From Flavobacteriales bacterium UBA4660 (GTDB lineage: Bacteria > Bacteroidota > Bacteroidia > Flavobacteriales_D > Sanyastnellaceae): 7,781 bases of DNA. Positions within the stretch are counted from its first letter, which is position 1; every line of letters starts with the position of its first letter. Under the pieces are notes generated by a model that was given only the letters and a program-made list of their open reading frames with translations, made no database searches and was not told where the DNA came from. Shown piece by piece: positions 7,166-7,781 of this stretch. Location of the stretch: positions 667 to 8,447 of the forward strand of contig DHLU01000222.1 in the NCBI GenBank assembly GCA_002405435.1. Direction: 5' to 3'. The translations under genes were made by a program, and so were the position numbers.

Positions 7166-7281
7166 GTACGCACCGGACTTTACCGCTGCGCGGGGTGAAC
7201 ATAGCCGGCCAAATGGTTGTTTAGAAAGTCAAACCCGCCGGAAAAAATTGGGTTGAAAAAGGCAGATTTCTCCGGCTTAAT

Positions 7282-7289
7282 TACTTTCG
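7282..7289 (+). promoter_or_regulatory. Possible Bacteroidota -7 box directly before paaA
   Basis: The sequence tactttcg is TAnnTTCG, one base from the Bacteroidota -7 consensus TAnnTTTG. It ends 4 bases before the paaA ATG at 7294. Transcription starting about 7 bases downstream would begin at or within the start codon, giving a leaderless or nearly leaderless message. TTG triplets at 7248 and 7253 are somewhat too far away for a standard -33 element, so the call is tentative. Confidence 0.3.
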
Positions 7290-7293
7290 CCAC

Positions 7294-7781
7294 ATGAAAC
7301 TCAACGCGGAAAACTTTCAGGCATACGTAGAAGCAGAAAACAAGGTAGAAGCCAAGGACTGGATGCCCGATGCCTATCGTAAAACGTTGATCAGGCAAAT
7401 TGCCCAGCACGCGCACAGCGAAATTGTCGGCATGCGGCCGGAAGGCAATTGGATAACCCGCGCTCCGTCACTGCGCAGGAAATGTATCCTGCTCAGCAAA
7501 GTGCAAGACGAGGGTGGCCACGGGTTATACCTCTACAGCGCGGCGGAAACCCTCGGGGTAGACCGCGATACCCTGATCAATGAGCTCCATTCAGGCAAGG
7601 CAAAGTATTCTTCGATTTTCAATTACCCCACCCTGACCTGGGCAGATATCGGCGCCATCGGCTGGCTTGTCGACGGCGCAGCCATTGTCAACCAGGTAAG
7701 CCTGCAGCGCACCAGTTATGGTCCATACAGCCGTGCGATGATTCGGATTTGCAAAGAGGAGAGTTTCCACCAGCGCCAGGG
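7294..7781 (+). CDS. paaA: 1,2-phenylacetyl-CoA epoxidase catalytic subunit PaaA (5' part, cut by the window edge)
   Basis: The first 162 complete codons of a protein normally about 310 residues long; the rest lies beyond the right edge. PaaA is the di-iron catalytic subunit of the PaaABCE epoxygenase, which oxidises the ring of phenylacetyl-CoA in the cytoplasm as the first oxygen-dependent step of aerobic phenylacetate breakdown. The fragment is strongly family-like: [76 protein letters not shown] and [13 protein letters not shown]. Likely iron-site residues are Glu 43, Glu 73 and His 76 (in DEGGH), Asp 127, and Glu 156 and His 159 (in EESFH). Lys 69, Glu 50, Glu 73 and Asp 127 line up, with an offset of one, with residues recalled as functional in E. 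coli PaaA. ATG 7294 is the natural start, since family similarity begins within about 20 residues. It is transcribed away from the rhodopsin, and paaBCDE would be expected to follow to the right. Confidence 0.95.
   Translation, partial: MKLNAENFQAYVEAENKVEAKDWMPDAYRKTLIRQIAQHAHSEIVGMRPEGNWITRAPSLRRKCILLSKVQDEGGHGLYLYSAAETLGVDRDTLINELHSGKAKYSSIFNYPTLTWADIGAIGWLVDGAAIVNQVSLQRTSYGPYSRAMIRICKEESFHQRQ

Larger units (their letters stand above)
6961..7293. other. Divergent intergenic region between proteorhodopsin and paaA
   Basis: This 333-base stretch must hold the start signals for the proteorhodopsin (leftward) and paaA (rightward). Its ends (6961-7060 and about 7200-7293) are AT-rich, while the middle is clearly GC-rich by eye. 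The middle contains a possible nested hairpin (7071-7106) and a possible 34-residue minus-strand ORF (7061-7165). A TAnnTTCG box lies just before paaA. No exact TAnnTTTG box was found in front of the rhodopsin gene; TTG triplets followed by AT-rich sequence around 7010-7050 on the minus strand could hold its promoter, but no clear match can be named. Confidence 0.6.

Noticed and set aside
7180..7416. 78-residue minus-strand ORF crossing the paaA start
   Set aside because: Its first part is antisense to strongly conserved paaA codons and the remainder covers the paaA promoter region.

Overview
The window looks like a chromosomal segment from a marine or aquatic Bacteroidota, most likely Flavobacteriales-like; this is inferred from gene content, as no rRNA is present. 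The clues are two type IX secretion (T9SS) substrates, one with a type A and one with a type B C-terminal sorting domain, a flavobacterial-style green-tuned proteorhodopsin, promoter-like TAnnTTCG boxes instead of Shine-Dalgarno signals, and a PaaA-type phenylacetyl-CoA epoxygenase. Base composition is moderately GC-rich by eye. No rRNA, tRNA, insertion sequence, CRISPR array or phage gene was seen.

Layout: positions 53-3667 carry three plus-strand genes: a secreted choice-of-anchor V-like protein with a type A sorting tail, truA (tRNA pseudouridine synthase) and a complete ABC exporter half-transporter. They converge at about 3,690 on two minus-strand genes: a 768-residue T9SS type B surface protein (3713-6019) and, upstream of it, a proteorhodopsin (6244-6960). 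The proteorhodopsin has its own strong intrinsic terminator at 6178-6212, so it is probably a single-gene transcript. A 333-base divergent intergenic region (6961-7293) then separates it from paaA, which runs off the right edge after 162 complete codons.

Functionally this is a mixed neighbourhood: RNA modification, export across the inner membrane, cell-surface proteins delivered through T9SS, a light-driven proton pump, and the start of the aerobic phenylacetate pathway. No new multi-gene system is evident. The points most worth a second look are the proteorhodopsin, which has the proton-pump residues, a Met at the spectral tuning site, a Gly at the carotenoid-antenna fenestration position and a long F-G loop like xanthorhodopsin, and the GC-rich, structured stretch with a possible 34-residue ORF between the proteorhodopsin and paaA.
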